Below the pieces are notes generated by a model. It was not told where the DNA came from. It was given only the letters and a program-made list of their open reading frames with translations, and did not search any database. Positions 1-12,204 of a stretch of DNA of 64,000 bases are shown here, one piece after another. The stretch comes from Madurella fahalii (lineage: Eukaryota; Ascomycota; Sordariomycetes; Sordariales). Location: positions 5,704,001 through 5,768,000 of the forward strand of contig CM056874.1 of NCBI GenBank assembly GCA_029876055.1. The letters are read 5' to 3'. How positions within the stretch are numbered: the stretch's first letter is position 1; each line of letters starts with the position of its first letter. Both the position numbers and the translations under genes were made by a program.

Positions 1-668
1 CAAACCCAACCAAAGAACGAGAGAAGGGATAATTTGAGAGTGTGTGTCACGCTGGTGCCTGAATGACGGCTATCGAGTCGAGGCAGGAGGTGGCTGGTAG
101 GAAAACTAACTTGTAAGACAATCGATCAGGCAGCGCTGCCGAAAGAGTGGAACAGAAAGCTCAGCTGTCATACTTTGCCAAGACCCGTAACTAATGTACA
201 GTACCTCAATCCCAAGTTGGGCCGTTATCCGGCCAAAACTGCTCAGACGCAAGGGCCATTGCTGTCTTGCAAGCAGTTGAATCCGAGACTCGGTTGGGGG
301 AGTCGAGGCGGAAACAATGAGACTTGAGTATCCCGCGAGGTGAAAGTGGGCTGGCAGGTCACAGGAGTTAAGAGAGGGGACTCATCAGCCCCCATCTAAC
401 CTTGGCCGCGTCTTGAAACCCAAGGACGACTACCCAACCAGCCCCTTCTCGCATTGAGAAGCCGAGGAGAGGGCGCTCTGCGAATTAACGGCGCGGCTAT
501 ACAATTGCGCGAGTCCCTTGTCCACCAGTCCGGTGCGAAAACCAAATTTCAACTTGATAAATCATGTTGCAGCATCCCCATCCGGTGGGCATATAAACAA
601 ATGCGGACCTTCCCAGCAGTATCCCCGAACGCCATATTCCTTGATTCTAATGTCCTATCCATGTCCCT
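1..668. other. Intergenic, no gene seen
   Basis: No reading frame here resembles a protein family and none has a convincing exon structure. The stretch lies downstream of the V-ATPase subunit f gene on the minus strand. It contains one GTACAGTAC motif at 196-204, a 9-mer that recurs in other intergenic parts of the window. Confidence 0.5.
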
Positions 669-1069
669 CTATAGTGCGATGGCGCCTCTCCGGTTCTCGC
701 GTAGGTGCAACAAGCCCTGGAGGCCGCAGAAGACGAGGAATCCCTGCAACAGCCAGTGTCAGCCTATGCTGTGCAGCGCCTGGTGTCCGGGCCACGATGG
801 TTTGAAAGTGCTCGTGATGGAACCTACCGCGTAGATGATGACGGCCGTAAAAACAGTTCCTGCAACGGCCGGGCCGTTCTCGGGGTCCTCGTCACCGCCA
901 ACCAGTTCGGGGTGGTTATTCCGGAACAGGATACCTAGGATGGACAGAATGACAATGGCGAATATCGATATGACGACACTGGTGAAGAAATTAGAGCTGG
1001 CGTTATCGAAATCGGGGAAGATGTCGCTCACCAAGACCATGCTTGCACCGCGCTCACGACGGGCTTCAT
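669..1069 (-). CDS. V-ATPase V0 subunit f / RNAseK-like small membrane protein
   Basis: Three exons on the minus strand, 1032-1069, 828-978 and 669-743, give an 87-residue protein. The introns are 979-1031 (53 nt) and 744-827 (84 nt), both GT-AG. The protein starts MKPVVSAVQAW and has two hydrophobic segments (about residues 11-31 and 46-70). Between them is a conserved loop with FRNNHPELVGG and DPENGPAVA. This order matches the fungal V-ATPase V0 subunit f family (yeast YPR170W-B, 85 residues), which is related to metazoan RNAseK. The expected role is a small integral subunit of the proton-pumping V0 sector in vacuolar and Golgi membranes. The ATG at 1069 was chosen because it gives the conserved N-terminus, and the splice phases agree exactly. 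Both neighbours are noncoding. No single frame contains the whole protein, so automatic annotation could easily miss it. Family assignment is from remembered similarity. Confidence 0.85.
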
Positions 1070-3625
1070 CCTGCCGGAAATGCGAGGTCGGATCGAGCGA
1101 GTGCACGAGAGCAAGCCTATTCAAGAAGACGCAGCGGAATACTTGTGGAGCGCAGCTTTGCGACTTGTCGCGAGCAATCGCGGTCGAGCTTATCGGACAA
1201 TCGCAGATGTGTTGGTGGTTGGAAACGGCCCGCCGTCGGCTGGGCTGAGCTCCCAGTTGCAGAGGCACCAATCGCCCCACTTTTTAATTCCTAACTTACA
1301 AGGCAGCAACCGCTTCTTGTGGGTCGCGTAAGAAACCGAGTCATCGCCCAGTCGAGCCAGTTCAACAGTTTCTAACTGATGGAAGACGCTCAGGCTTCCA
1401 CTAACCCGCCAAAGCTAGGCATCTCTCGACGATGATTACCAGTAACCCTCGACAGATTTGGAGTGCAACACCGCCAAAAAGCAAACACCCTTTCGCTCAA
1501 TGACAACAAGCCGAAAGCCTACTCAAAAGCCGTGTGCTAACTTTGGCTGTCAAAATATGTAGTGCACATTAGAATAAGGACTTTGCAGAGGCTGAAGGCG
1601 TACGAATTCTCGAACTGCAGCGGGCGTAACAGCTGTTGTGCGGCAAGGTTGTCTATTTTAAAACCTAGTGAGATTACGAAGGTACAAGAGGCGCTTCGAA
1701 GACTGCAAGCCACCGGAATGCTCCTTTCCGCGATTATCGCTCTCTCCAAGGCGGCCGGCCTTACTGGATCGAGTAGATGGCCAGCAGGTTGGTTGGCTTC
1801 TGACAAAGCCAACCCACAGCCAACATGTCTGACGGCTCAATGGACTTGCAGGACCCGAGAGTCTGGTGAAACGAAACGCCAAGATAAGTCGATTTTAGGT
1901 CGATTCGAAACGGGCGTCCTGCAGCCAGGCAGGCGTCCAGACCACCAACCCGAGCACTGGCCACATTCTCTGACCACATTACTTTCAACAGCAGCAGAGA
2001 GTTGAGTCGCGGGTTACGCCATTGTCGCGCTCCAAGAATTAGCACTGCTCGCTAGCTCCTAGATGGACCTTCTTCGGTCCCTGTTGGCGCCGAAGCTGTT
2101 GTGACTCGGTGCTAGCATCGACTACAAATCTCTAAATGATGTGCCCGATGGAAACAACGCGAGGCGCCCCGCCCTCTGGTTGGCGACGGTGTCCGGCGTT
2201 TCTCGGGTGCATGTGTGTACTGTGCATATGCCAAGCTTGCGGAGAACTTCAAGGCAAGTGTGCCATTACCTCACACGTCCGGACCGCCGATCGTTGGGCA
2301 TCGAGAGTTGCTTGGATCGAAATCCGCCATTAGATCACGATAAAGGGAAAGTCGAAGCAGATCCTCGCCCCGGTGCTTTAACCGCTGCCACTAAGTGTGA
2401 GTGTAGAAACACCCCAATCGGAGATCTGCATCCGAAGTGTCGTCATTCCAGCGATCCAATAGGCTCCAAAGCGGCGATAATCTCCCCAAATTGGGAGCTC
2501 AACATTAGCCACGTTTGGTTCAGGACGACGATTGCCATTTCCGAAGCAGCACTGGATTCCAAAGGATTCCACTTGGCAGCTCTGCCAAGTTGATTCCGAA
2601 TCCCTCGAGCTCGCAAAATCTAGTGGAGGCACGGCCGAGATGATGAGCATTCCCAGCAAGGGCCATGTGCGCTGTACCACAGTGGTTGATGATGAGGCCG
2701 TGACTGTGAAACTAGTTGGCGCGAGGCGGTTGGTAACCGCTTGCAGGTTGTTTCCGTGGCCAATTCACGGCCGACGGCGCGCTAAATCCAGGTGGGCTGT
2801 GCTCCACCGAGATCTGATCGACCCGATTTGACCAGCCACTTTGCCCGCCTCGCACGGGTTGATGATGGAAATTTACGATGGAAACTGCAGAACAAACCGT
2901 GATAAACCGACAGGAAATCTTCGACACCGGAGATAGCAGATGCTAACCGTAATGGTAGCAACCCGTACCGGCTGTCCAAGGCGCCCGTCTCCCTCGATGC
3001 CGTTCTAATTATTTACGCCGCGGCCCTAACCACGGCACCGGGCGTAGCCGGGAGGCGCAAAGCGGGCCTTGTCTGCAGGTCGACGGCCGGCCAGGATGGT
3101 CTAATTGCAATCCATATAGAGCAATTTATTTCAAGGCGAATTATTTCTGCAAGGTACCATCAACCTAAACAAAGTGGCCAAGTACAAATCCCAAGTTGCA
3201 TCATCTGTCGCGCTTAGCTGCATTCAGCTTGTCCACGAGCCGCGGAAGCCTGTGCCCCGTCACAGTGTGTAGTAAGCTCCTTCCCAGCCACGATCATCGT
3301 CCGGGCCGGAGGAAGATGAGGTGGGATGGATAACCATATATATCACCTGCCCAGTGCACCCCAGCGTTCCATCCGATCCAATCCTTTTAAAAGTCACGAC
3401 TTCCCAAGCATCTGTAGTCTTGCCAGTGCTCACTGGCCCACCCTTCGTCCGACGACCGACCCCCAGTATTACTGTTTATAAGAAGCAGCTACCCCAAGCT
3501 TGCAAACGGCAAAGTCGGTCACACCAACCAACCACAACTTGTAGCAGAGAAGCCCCAGCGTGGTCTTGACGAAGAAACCCAGTCCGTATCAGCCTAGCAA
3601 CCATCTACGGAGCATCACCATCAAA
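1070..3625. other. Intergenic, no gene seen; promoter side of the SOD gene
   Basis: About 2.5 kb with only short unrelated frames on both strands and no domain I recognise. The right end is the upstream region of the Cu-only SOD gene. TATA-like strings occur there at about 3336-3343 (atatatat type) and 3475-3481 (TTTATAA), roughly 290 and 150 bp before its ATG. Confidence 0.5.
3475..3481 (+). promoter_or_regulatory. TATA-like element upstream of the Cu-only SOD gene
   Basis: TTTATAA lies about 145 bp before the ATG at 3626, a reasonable distance for a fungal core promoter. This is a motif match only and no start site is known. Confidence 0.25.
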
Positions 3626-4608
3626 ATGCGCTTTACCGAGAGCCTGTCGCTTCTTCTGGCTGCTGCCGGCACTCAGGTCGCCGCCCAGAGCTCGTCGACA
3701 TCCAGCCCGGCCCCGAGCAGCACGGTCACTCCTGATGGCCCAGAGACAGGCGTATGTAGCACTTTGTTCCTTCTTACAGGCCGCGATGCACGACGCTAAC
3801 CGGTACGGCTAGGAACTCGGAGACGCCATCATCGTGGCCAACAACCCACCTGACGTCGTGTACAGGGCAACCCTGCCAGAGTCTGCCTTCTTCGCGCCCG
3901 CTTATCCAGACGGCGGTAACATTCAGGGCGAGATCACGGCTATGGCCAACCCTGACGGAGAGGGTGTCCGTTTCACCTTGAAGCTTAGCAACCTGCCCAG
4001 GATTGGCGCTCCTCTCCGTAAGTAGGAAAAAAAAAAAAAAACAAGAAAACACCCAGGATGCCACCTTGAGCTTTCACTAACCCCGCTACCTTGCAGCTTA
4101 TCATCTCCACGTGGACCCAGTGCCTGAGAACGGCAACTGCACGGCGACGCTCGCGCATCTCGACCCCTTCATCCGTGGCGAGGCGACGCCTTGCAACGCA
4201 GATCTTCCCGAGACGTGCCAGGTCGGCGATCTGAGCGGCAAGTTTGGCGCGATCCCGACTGACGAGGACACGTGGGAGGATTCGTACGTCGACTTGTACG
4301 CGTCGACGCTCGAGGGCATCGGCTCCTTCTTTGGTAACCGCAGCATCGTCTTCCACTACCCCAACAAGACGAGAATCACGTGCGCCAACTTTGAGAGGGT
4401 GGAGGATGGCGGGAACGGCGGCACCTCTACCACGGTGCTGCCTCCTATCGGCGGCAGCAACACGACGGCGCTCCCCACCCCCGGTGCGCCAACCACGTCA
4501 GCGCCTGCATCGCCAACGACGTCGACGCCTGTGATTGGCGCCGCGTCGGGCTTCCGGGTCGGAGTTGCGGGCACTGTCGTCTTTGCGGCCATCATGTTTA
4601 TGCTGTGA
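3626..4608 (+). CDS. GPI-anchored Cu-only superoxide dismutase (cell surface)
   Basis: Three exons (3626-3751, 3813-4017, 4097-4608) encode 280 residues; the introns are 61 and 79 nt. Residues 1-20 form a signal peptide (MRFTESLSLLLAAAGTQVAA). A Ser/Thr/Pro linker follows, then a SOD-like beta-barrel domain (about 43-220), a second Ser/Thr/Pro-rich stretch, and a hydrophobic tail (VGVAGTVVFAAIMFML) typical of a GPI signal. Likely copper ligands are His113 and His115 in YHLHVDP, His131 in AHLDP and His197 in VFHYPN. The 16-residue step from His115 to His131 equals that of the Cu-only SOD5-type enzymes. N-glycosylation sequons NCT, NRS, NKT and NTT are present. The expected role is dismutation of extracellular superoxide at the cell wall, in oxidative stress or wall remodelling. 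The second intron carries an A16-type run just after its donor. No functional partner gene lies nearby. Activity is inferred from the motif. Confidence 0.88.
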
Positions 4609-7600
4609 CCAACGATAGATAGGTCGCATTTGGGCGTTTAGGGCGTTGGCAACGGGGTATTACCCCGCTGGGTTTCTTTATGCAAGAATAATGCTTCTTA
4701 CCCGCATTTCGATTCGTATTAACTCGATAATGGAACCGGTCGGGATGATAAACGGAACTGGAATAACTGATACATCCTAATTAGATTAATTGGTTGCGGA
4801 GGCATGAATCGCTGAATGAAGTGATGACGGGAAAAATTGCTAGGGTGAGCTCATGTTCGGATGACATCGAGTTCCCCAACCCCCCTGCTTTAGGCGCGGG
4901 GATGAATCACTTATTCTTCGTATTACACATCAATCACATCAACATCGAGCATAGCGCAAACCTCGGGATATGTGAGCGCTTTCATCAGCCGGCTTCTCAC
5001 CAACCGCAATCTTTAAAACTTAGCTAAATTTGACAGCGACAGTTTAAAGGCAAAGCCGCTGTTGACAGCGTGGGTGTAAGTCAAGAGCCCGAGGGCACCG
5101 GCAAGCGGATGACGCCGGCTACCGCTGGAAGAGGAATAAAAAAGAAAAGAAAAACATTGTGTCTTCTGGTTAGCGCCGTTGGAGTCCTCTGTTCCCCCGC
5201 AAGATCGGGGGCTTGACAATCCCTGGCTGGCGATCAACGGTGGAGGCGGAGCCAGGGAAGCGAAGAGCAAGAGGGTGGGAGGGCGCCAAGCGTGGTCCAC
5301 TCATCAATGGGATGCCCCACAAGGCAGCTTCCCGTCGGAACCAGGGTTGTGGGTCATGAGAGCTGAGGTGAAAGACGACGGGGACCGGGATTCAACAGGG
5401 TGGTAAAGGTGCAAGTGTAAGTGACAGCCTCACCCGGTGCCTGTCAATCTAACATGATATGAAGTCGCGCACAGCGCGGGAGTCTAATAATCATGAGCAC
5501 GCTGTCACCTTGGATCGTGATGAACCGACATCTTCAAAGGTTAGTTTTCGTGAGGACGGCCAATTGGAGCGGGAGATCTTCGCCGTGGGCCTGGCCGGAG
5601 ATGTCCCGCGGCGATCAATGTCTCAATCTCAGCTGTCTGTGCTGGGAGGGGGTGGGGACGGAAGGCTGCGGAGCCAGCGCAGGACATTTTTCTTGCGTCT
5701 TCACAGCCAGACAGGGCTCTCTGGGAAAGGGGAACAGGAGGGTGGCGTGCAGGTCTAAGGTAGGTACTGTACAGGACATGTAAGACAAGGCAGGAAACGG
5801 CGACACTGGCTTGAACGTGCACTACATCCGCTGTGGCCTGGTCTACACACTACACTTAAGTGTATCGGTTGACAGGGGCCAGCCTCACAAACCAACGTCC
5901 CGACAGACTATTACACGAGCCTTTATCGCCCAAAATGGATTTGGAGAAAGCCAAGCCCATGGTTCCGAAGGGCGGAGGCGGAGTTGATGGCCAACAAATT
6001 CTCCCGTCCGAGTCTTTTCTTCCTCAATCTCGGCCGAGAGGCTCCCGGCCGCATCTCAAGGGCAGGGCAGCTAAGGTACGGCTCTCAATCTCGCTGCTCT
6101 CACCTCTCCCAAGTTCAATCAGAGGCACTGACTTGGATTGTTTTTCGGCACTTCCACTCTACGCAGAAAGCGGCAGATGAAGCCATGCCGCTCGCAGTGT
6201 CGATCTGCGCCATTCGGAGTATTGCTCAAGTGACATGCTCCCCCTGCCCGTTGGCCATGTATGTCCAGACGATGCTACCGTTGGATGCAGTGATGTGCCC
6301 TAGCATCACGGATCGACGAAAAAGCAACCGGCGGCCCGTCTGGGTGGTACTTTGCTGAGCACGCCCGGTCCTCCGGCCGACTTCGAGATGGGCCGTTATG
6401 TGGGAGGCGGCGGCCACGGCCCCTCCGCATCTGACGCGCAGCCACCGGATCAGCCTCAACGTCACCCACACTCTTCCCAAACGAGAAAGGGAGGGGTGGG
6501 CCGACGAATCGTTTTCGTCCCTTCCACTCTCGGAATCGGCGACGTCGTCGTCCTCGGGGAACTACTCGGACTGAGGCCTGTCCCGAAACGGAAACGTTGA
6601 GGCAAGAGACGACCCCGGGTTTGGCAACTTGCTGGGCCTTCCGATGCCGCAAGTCTTGCCACGGGAGCAATACAAGCTGCAGGCGGCCCAAGCTAGCATC
6701 CAGCTGCAGGTGATATCTCGGTAGGGCCATCGACATGACCCTCCAATCGTCGGTCCGGCAGAGGAACGTCTTTGCTAACCCCTGACATCCTCGGGAGGCT
6801 GACAGTCCAGGTTTGCTTATCGGTCAGCGATCCCGCTCTCGCTGCGTGGGCCAATCCGTTGTCGTCGCTTCCCAACCCTGTGAGTCTCGGCTCCTCGTGG
6901 GTGTCGCCAGCCGCGGTCTCAGCGAGGCACCTAGCTGCTGGCTCGGCGGTAGCCGCACCCGGCAGTCAAGTCCCAGAGCGTGCCTTGCCACGAGAGCACA
7001 AAGTAGCTGACAGAAGCACCGCCCGCTCGACCTGTGACTCCATGTTCGCGCCGCACAATACACGAGATAATCCAAGAGAGATCTCAGCTCCGTATGCGCC
7101 GGTGTGACCGTGATGGTGGTGTCTTCCCAGCTATGTCAAGCTTGCGGTCAGCGCCGGGACGATAACCCGGCAAGGGTCAGGTTCGCATCAGCGCTGACGA
7201 CCCCGGACCAGCGAAAAGACCCATATGCCGCTCCCCTGCTAAACACACTCCTGGTCCTGGTGCACGTTCCCCCTCATCGAGATGCGAAGGGGACAAATAC
7301 ATGTTACGAGGCCAGCTGACCCCATAAACGATCCTTTGATGGTGGAACCCACTGAGGGGTCTCACCACTAAATCCGCGATCATCTAAGACACTCCCTTAG
7401 CGGGGTTTGTCTTGGGGTGGTTCGTTTCCGATGAGAGTGTCCAGAATCAGGAGAGGTATTCGACCGGAACTGGCCCGGTGGGTTCCGGCGACTAGGTGGT
7501 GTCGCCAGACTCGACGCCATCACCAAGGCTATCACCTGCTTTGTTGGTAACTTGAAAGGCTTGGGGTGTGCGCAGGAATGTCTTGGATGTCCTCGAATCT

Positions 7601-7986
7601 GCGGGAGGGCAAAAGCCGCCTCGGTTAACACAACCAACTGTCCACCCCATCCTCCCCCCAGAGGGGGGTGGCGGCTCTCGGTCAGTGGCCAACGGCGATG
7701 CTTATCTGCTTTTCCAAGGAATACCAGGCCGGGCAGCCCATTCGATGATGTTGCCTGCACGTTGGGGCTAAGCCTTCCGCGCACAACCTGACTATTGGCG
7801 GCAGAAGAAGTAATATCAAATTGAGTTACTATTGTCATGTTGGCCCTGGCACATATGTGTGCCACACCTAATACAGACTGTGCTAGCAGACAGGACTAGC
7901 TCCCAAGTATTAAACAGGCGATCCTCTTCAAGCAGGACACTGGTCTCGGTCGCCGTATCTTCACCGGCACAAGCACGTATTCCATC
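4609..7986. other. Intergenic, no gene seen
   Basis: About 3.4 kb with many short overlapping frames on both strands, none with domain resemblance or a coherent splice pattern. One GTACTGTAC motif lies at 5764-5772. The right end should contain the promoter of the PLP enzyme at 7987. Confidence 0.45.
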
Positions 7987-10082
7987 ATGGCTCGCCCTAG
8001 TATCCTCGTTCGTCTGTCAGGCCGGAAACAGGAAGGCCGTCCTGTCGGCTCCAACGGCAGCGTGAAGCCACCGGCACATGAGAGCTCATGGCGGCGCAGA
8101 CCTCTCGCTTCCCTCAGCCGTAAGGTCAACTCTAGTCCCAGACCTGTGTTCTTATCCCATGCGGACGACGACAAGAATGTCCCGCGCGTCAGTTTCGACG
8201 ACTGCGAGGACACGGTCCTCCCACCTCGCTATGAGAGACCTGTGGAGACAATCCGTCAGGATGAATATCCTCACATGAACCATGGTAGGATGCCCGCCTC
8301 TAGCTACAATAGTTTGCCATGAACTAACCGCCACACAGGAACCTACCTTGACCATAGCGGCACAACGATATACGCCCGTTCGACCGTCGAGAGGTTCACT
8401 CAAAAGATGTTGTCCGGCCTCTACGGGAACCCCCACTCAGCCAACCAGCCGGCCAAGATATCCGGCGACATGGTCGACTCGATCCGGGAAAAGACGTTAC
8501 ACTTCCTGGGGGCCGATCCCCGCCATTTCGACCTCATCTTCACCGCCAACGCCACAGCCGCCGTCAAGCTGGTAGCCGACTGCTTCCGGGACCTGGCCGA
8601 GCAGACCCGGTCCGGCTCCTTCTGGTACGGCTACCACCGCGACGCACATACCAGCATCGTCGGCGTCCGCGAGCTCACCAACGGGGACCACCACGTCTTC
8701 GAGGACGATGCCGAGGTGGAAGAATGGCTCGACGGCTACGACGGCGGCGCCGGCGGCGGGGGGCCCGAGCAGCAGCGCGTCTCCAGCCTCGGGCTGTTCG
8801 CCTACCCGGGACAGTCCAACCTGACCGGCCGGCGGCTGCCGCTGGAGTGGGCGCGCCGGCTGCGCGCGGCGCGGCACCTGCAGAACACGTACAGCTTCCT
8901 CGACGCCGCCGCCCTCGCCATGACCAGCCCCATGAGCCGCGTCTTCGCCGACCCGGCCGCCGCCCCCGACTTCGCCTGCGTCTCCTTCTACAAGATCTTT
9001 GGCTTCCCCGACCTGGGCGGCCTGGTCGTCCGCCGCGATTCGGGCCACATCTTGACCCTGAGGAAGTACTTTGGCGGCGGCACCGTGTCGATGGTCAGCG
9101 CCGTCGGCGGCGCCTGGCATATCTCCAAGGGGCTGGAGAGCACGCGAGCCGGGGGCCATGGCGGCGGCGGCGGCGGCGGCGGGATCGACGTCGGAGTCGG
9201 GGGCGCGCTGCACGAGGGCCTCGAGGACGGGACCTTGCCCTTCCACAGCATCCTGGCCCTCGGCGAGGCCATCGATGTCCATGCGGAGCTGTACGGGCCG
9301 ATGGAAAATATCTCCAAGCACACTACCGCCCTGGTGCAGCGGCTGTATCGCGGGATGAGCCGGCTCAGCTATGGGAACGGCCAGCCGTTGTGTAAGGTGT
9401 ACGAGGGCGACGATGGAGCGGCGGCGTACGGCGATGCTACCAGACAAGGGGCTACCATAGCGTTCAATGTCTTCAGAGCGGACGGAGGGTACGAGCCGTA
9501 CTCGACGGTCGAGAGGCTAGCTAACGAGAGGGGGGTTTATGTGAGGTCGGGAGGTGGGTTATGGTTTGCTTTGGTTGTCTTGGGATTCTTAGCTGACGCG
9601 GAAATAGGGATCTGTTGCCCCGGCGGGCTGTTCACTGCGTTGCAGTATGAGCCATGGCAACTGAACCGCGCGAGGTCTGCTGGGCATCATTGCGGTAAGT
9701 GGGCTGGAGATGGCATACTCCTCTGTCCGCTTCTTGCTTGGGGAACCTTTACTGACGCCATAGCATCAGGCTCTAACGGACTGAGCTTGATAAACGAATT
9801 ACCAACTGGGTAAGCCACGGCTGGATCTACTTTGTCTATTCTTCCCCGTTTCTGAACCCCGTTCTGACAGTTCCTACGTGCAGCGTTGTGCGAGCTAGCC
9901 TGGGTGCTATGAGCACTGCCCAAGACGTCGACAACTTTCTATCCTTCCTGCGAGAGACCTTCCTTGGACGGGAGGACCGAGTCCGCATTAGCGGATCCAC
10001 CGTGTCAGGGAAGATTGAGCAGGAACTCGTAACCGAACAGCGGGAACATGTGCCGCAAGTCGCGGCCTGCTGCGCTGTTTGA
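7987..10082 (+). CDS. Molybdenum cofactor sulfurase-like class V aminotransferase, lacking a MOSC domain
   Basis: Five exons (7987-8284, 8339-9553, 9608-9694, 9770-9809, 9884-10082) encode 612 residues. The fold-type I PLP domain starts near residue 95 (YPHMNHGTYLDHSGTT, His105). The probable PLP lysine is Lys318 in SFYKIFGFPDLGGLV. The conserved end of the domain, VRSGG-ICCPGG (Cys507/Cys508), is followed by SAGHHCG and VVRASLGAMST. This order is that of the NifS-like half of Moco sulfurases such as HxB and MOCOS. Those proteins normally carry a C-terminal MOSC domain, but this one stops about 45 residues after VVRASLG. The first 85 residues match nothing I know, and a Gly-rich insert (about residues 375-390) is unusual. 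Sulfur transfer from cysteine is the likely chemistry; the acceptor is unknown. Intron 2 (9554-9607, 54 nt) is in frame and stopless. The start is the first ATG of the exon and is not secure. Confidence 0.75.
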
Positions 10083-12107
10083 CGTTCGATGGGGGTGTGA
10101 ATGTGGTTTGGGAATGAGTGTATTGCCGCCATGCTTGACAGAGAGCTTGTTTAATACTGTCTTTCCCGGTCAACTGGTCTTCTGGGTGAGGTGGTTTCCT
10201 TTTTTTCCTGTCAATTGGTCTTCTGGGTGGTTTCTTTTCTTTCCTTAGCCCCTAGGATACCGATACCCCGATCCCACTCCTTACCTGTATTGTAGCTGAG
10301 TAACCATAAAATTGATTGTTTGTCTCGGTATAGTTTCTAGGTCATAATGATAAAAGAGACCGAACGCGGCAGTGAGGCATGGCAACATAGGGTTCACCGG
10401 GTAGCTCTCGGCTTTGCGCGCCGGATGGATGTGGGCCTATATGACCGCATACCCTTTGTGGACAGTGCGAGACAAATTTGGATTAAGTTCCGGTAAAGAT
10501 TTAAAGCCTCAGCATTAGAGTGATTCGGAGAGGGACACTTTGTGAACCCGCATGGGGTTTAGATGAACCCTACATTCAACGGACAGAAGGGAACTAGGAT
10601 ACAGCATGATGGAACACAACCCCAAACCCGAAGCTCGAGTTCAACCATCGAAAGTCCGATCAGGAAGTAGAGGCTCGCAGCGTGCGTGTTGGATTAACAC
10701 CCACCTTTACGCAGACAAACTCTGTACAGCACCTACGATTCTCAGAGTTAATAGCGACGGGAGAGCTGCGGACAACAGGTCCTCCGGGAGCCCCCGTTCC
10801 GAAGCAGAAAGCCCTGTGGAGCAAATAACCTCTTAGAAGCCATAAGCAATATCTCGAGGCTTCGACGCAGCTATGCCTATTCCCGACCCCATACACGCCA
10901 CAAATTTCTCTGGTCCAAAACTTCACCACTCTAGTGACACATCACACAATAACTCATATTGTCATGGCAAACTATGATCAAATAGATCAGGTCACATGAA
11001 ACCCCGGGTGATATTCCTCCCCACCTATCATATTCATTGCCTATTAGCGCAAAAACTAACGGCGATATATCAGTAGCCGGGCAAGCGGACTACCCCACCA
11101 CACCAACAGAACCTTACAAGTGGCGCCCAGGAAACTACTGCTCACCTAAGATGGTGACTGAAGAATCAGGGGTCGCCACGCAGCTCAAAGGGCAAAAGAA
11201 TTGGGAACACCAACAGCAACGGAGCCGGCAGGGATCGCGTGACCAGCGGGTACTGCTCTGTAGGACATTTCCGACAGAAGATCATAGGGTGAAGGAGAAC
11301 GCGTTCCCCAAAAATTCACGAGACAACACATGCCTAGAGGCCGGGCCGAGGGCAGGGCTCCAAAGATATAGATACCCACAGTATCCGAGGGAGGTTGGAA
11401 TAGGATGCCGATCGCTCCTGCACTGCACTAGTAGTTTCCCGGAGGAGGCTTGACACTAAGCCCTACGAATGGAACGCCACAGTCCCGGGCCGGTGCCATC
11501 GGGATGTCCCAGCAACGGGATAACTAATACATGTAAGAGAGCCCCCGTTCCCGACAGCCGAACGCTTCCTGTTTAGCGTGACACGTCAAGCTTTGCAGGT
11601 AGGCCATCCTTCGGAAACGGTAAGGAGGGAAGGGGAGAAAGGCGAACAGCTTTGGAGGTGAGTGAATTCCAAGAGAATTGGCGGGGAGGAGGAGGGAGGG
11701 AGCGAGGGAAAAGGGAGTCTTGGAATGGCGCGTCGCTCGATAGTCCCATTCAATGCCAAATCCCTCAATGGAATGCTGCGGTGCCTGACAACAAGGTTCG
11801 GGAATGTCCGCGTGGCAAACGGCCCGCTCTGGAGAGATTCCGCCGGCGCCAACGGCCGTTCCTCCCCTATCCCAGATTGCCGCGTGTGGGGTGGTTTGGC
11901 TCGCCTAGACCAGGACATGGACATTACCTCGGCCTCTTGTCAGCGGGGGACATCGGAAGAGAGAAGCGTCCTGTTCCAAAGATTCAATGGTACCGCTCGG
12001 CCTACCGGGCCTGCCTGAACAGAAAGATGGGGACATGGTTGTGGGTGACGTATTCCGTCCGAGGCTTTTCGGACAGAGAAGGAAAGAGAGATGGAGGGAG
12101 AGAGATA

Positions 12108-12108
<1 letters not shown>
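10083..12108. other. Intergenic, no gene seen; short tandem duplication at left end
   Basis: No supported gene. Just after the PLP enzyme a 41-nt unit is repeated twice (core GGTCTTCTGGGTG at 10176-10188 and 10217-10229). The rest has only short frames without family resemblance. Confidence 0.45.
10164..10245. repeat. Two-copy imperfect tandem duplication, period 41 nt
   Basis: The 13-mer GGTCTTCTGGGTG occurs at 10176-10188 and 10217-10229. It is flanked in both copies by related GTCAA(C/T)TGG and GGTTTC-T-rich sequence. It sits in the presumed 3' untranslated region of the PLP enzyme gene. Confidence 0.75.
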
Positions 12109-12186
<78 letters not shown>

Positions 12187-12204
12187 CGCGCGTGTGTGTG
12201 TGTG
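12109..12204. repeat. Alternating (TG)35-(CG)7-(TG)6 microsatellite
   Basis: A 96-nt uninterrupted alternating purine-pyrimidine tract: TG at 12109-12178, CG at 12179-12192, TG at 12193-12204. Such sequence, especially with a CG core, favours left-handed Z-DNA under negative supercoiling. It lies in a gene-free region. The long frames that cross it on both strands, encoding Cys-Val or His-Thr repeats, are artefacts. Confidence 0.95.

Noticed and set aside
8497..9447. 316-codon open frame antisense to the PLP enzyme
   Set aside because: The sense frame contains the recognisable PLP domain; the antisense product is Ala/Gly/Val-rich shadow sequence.
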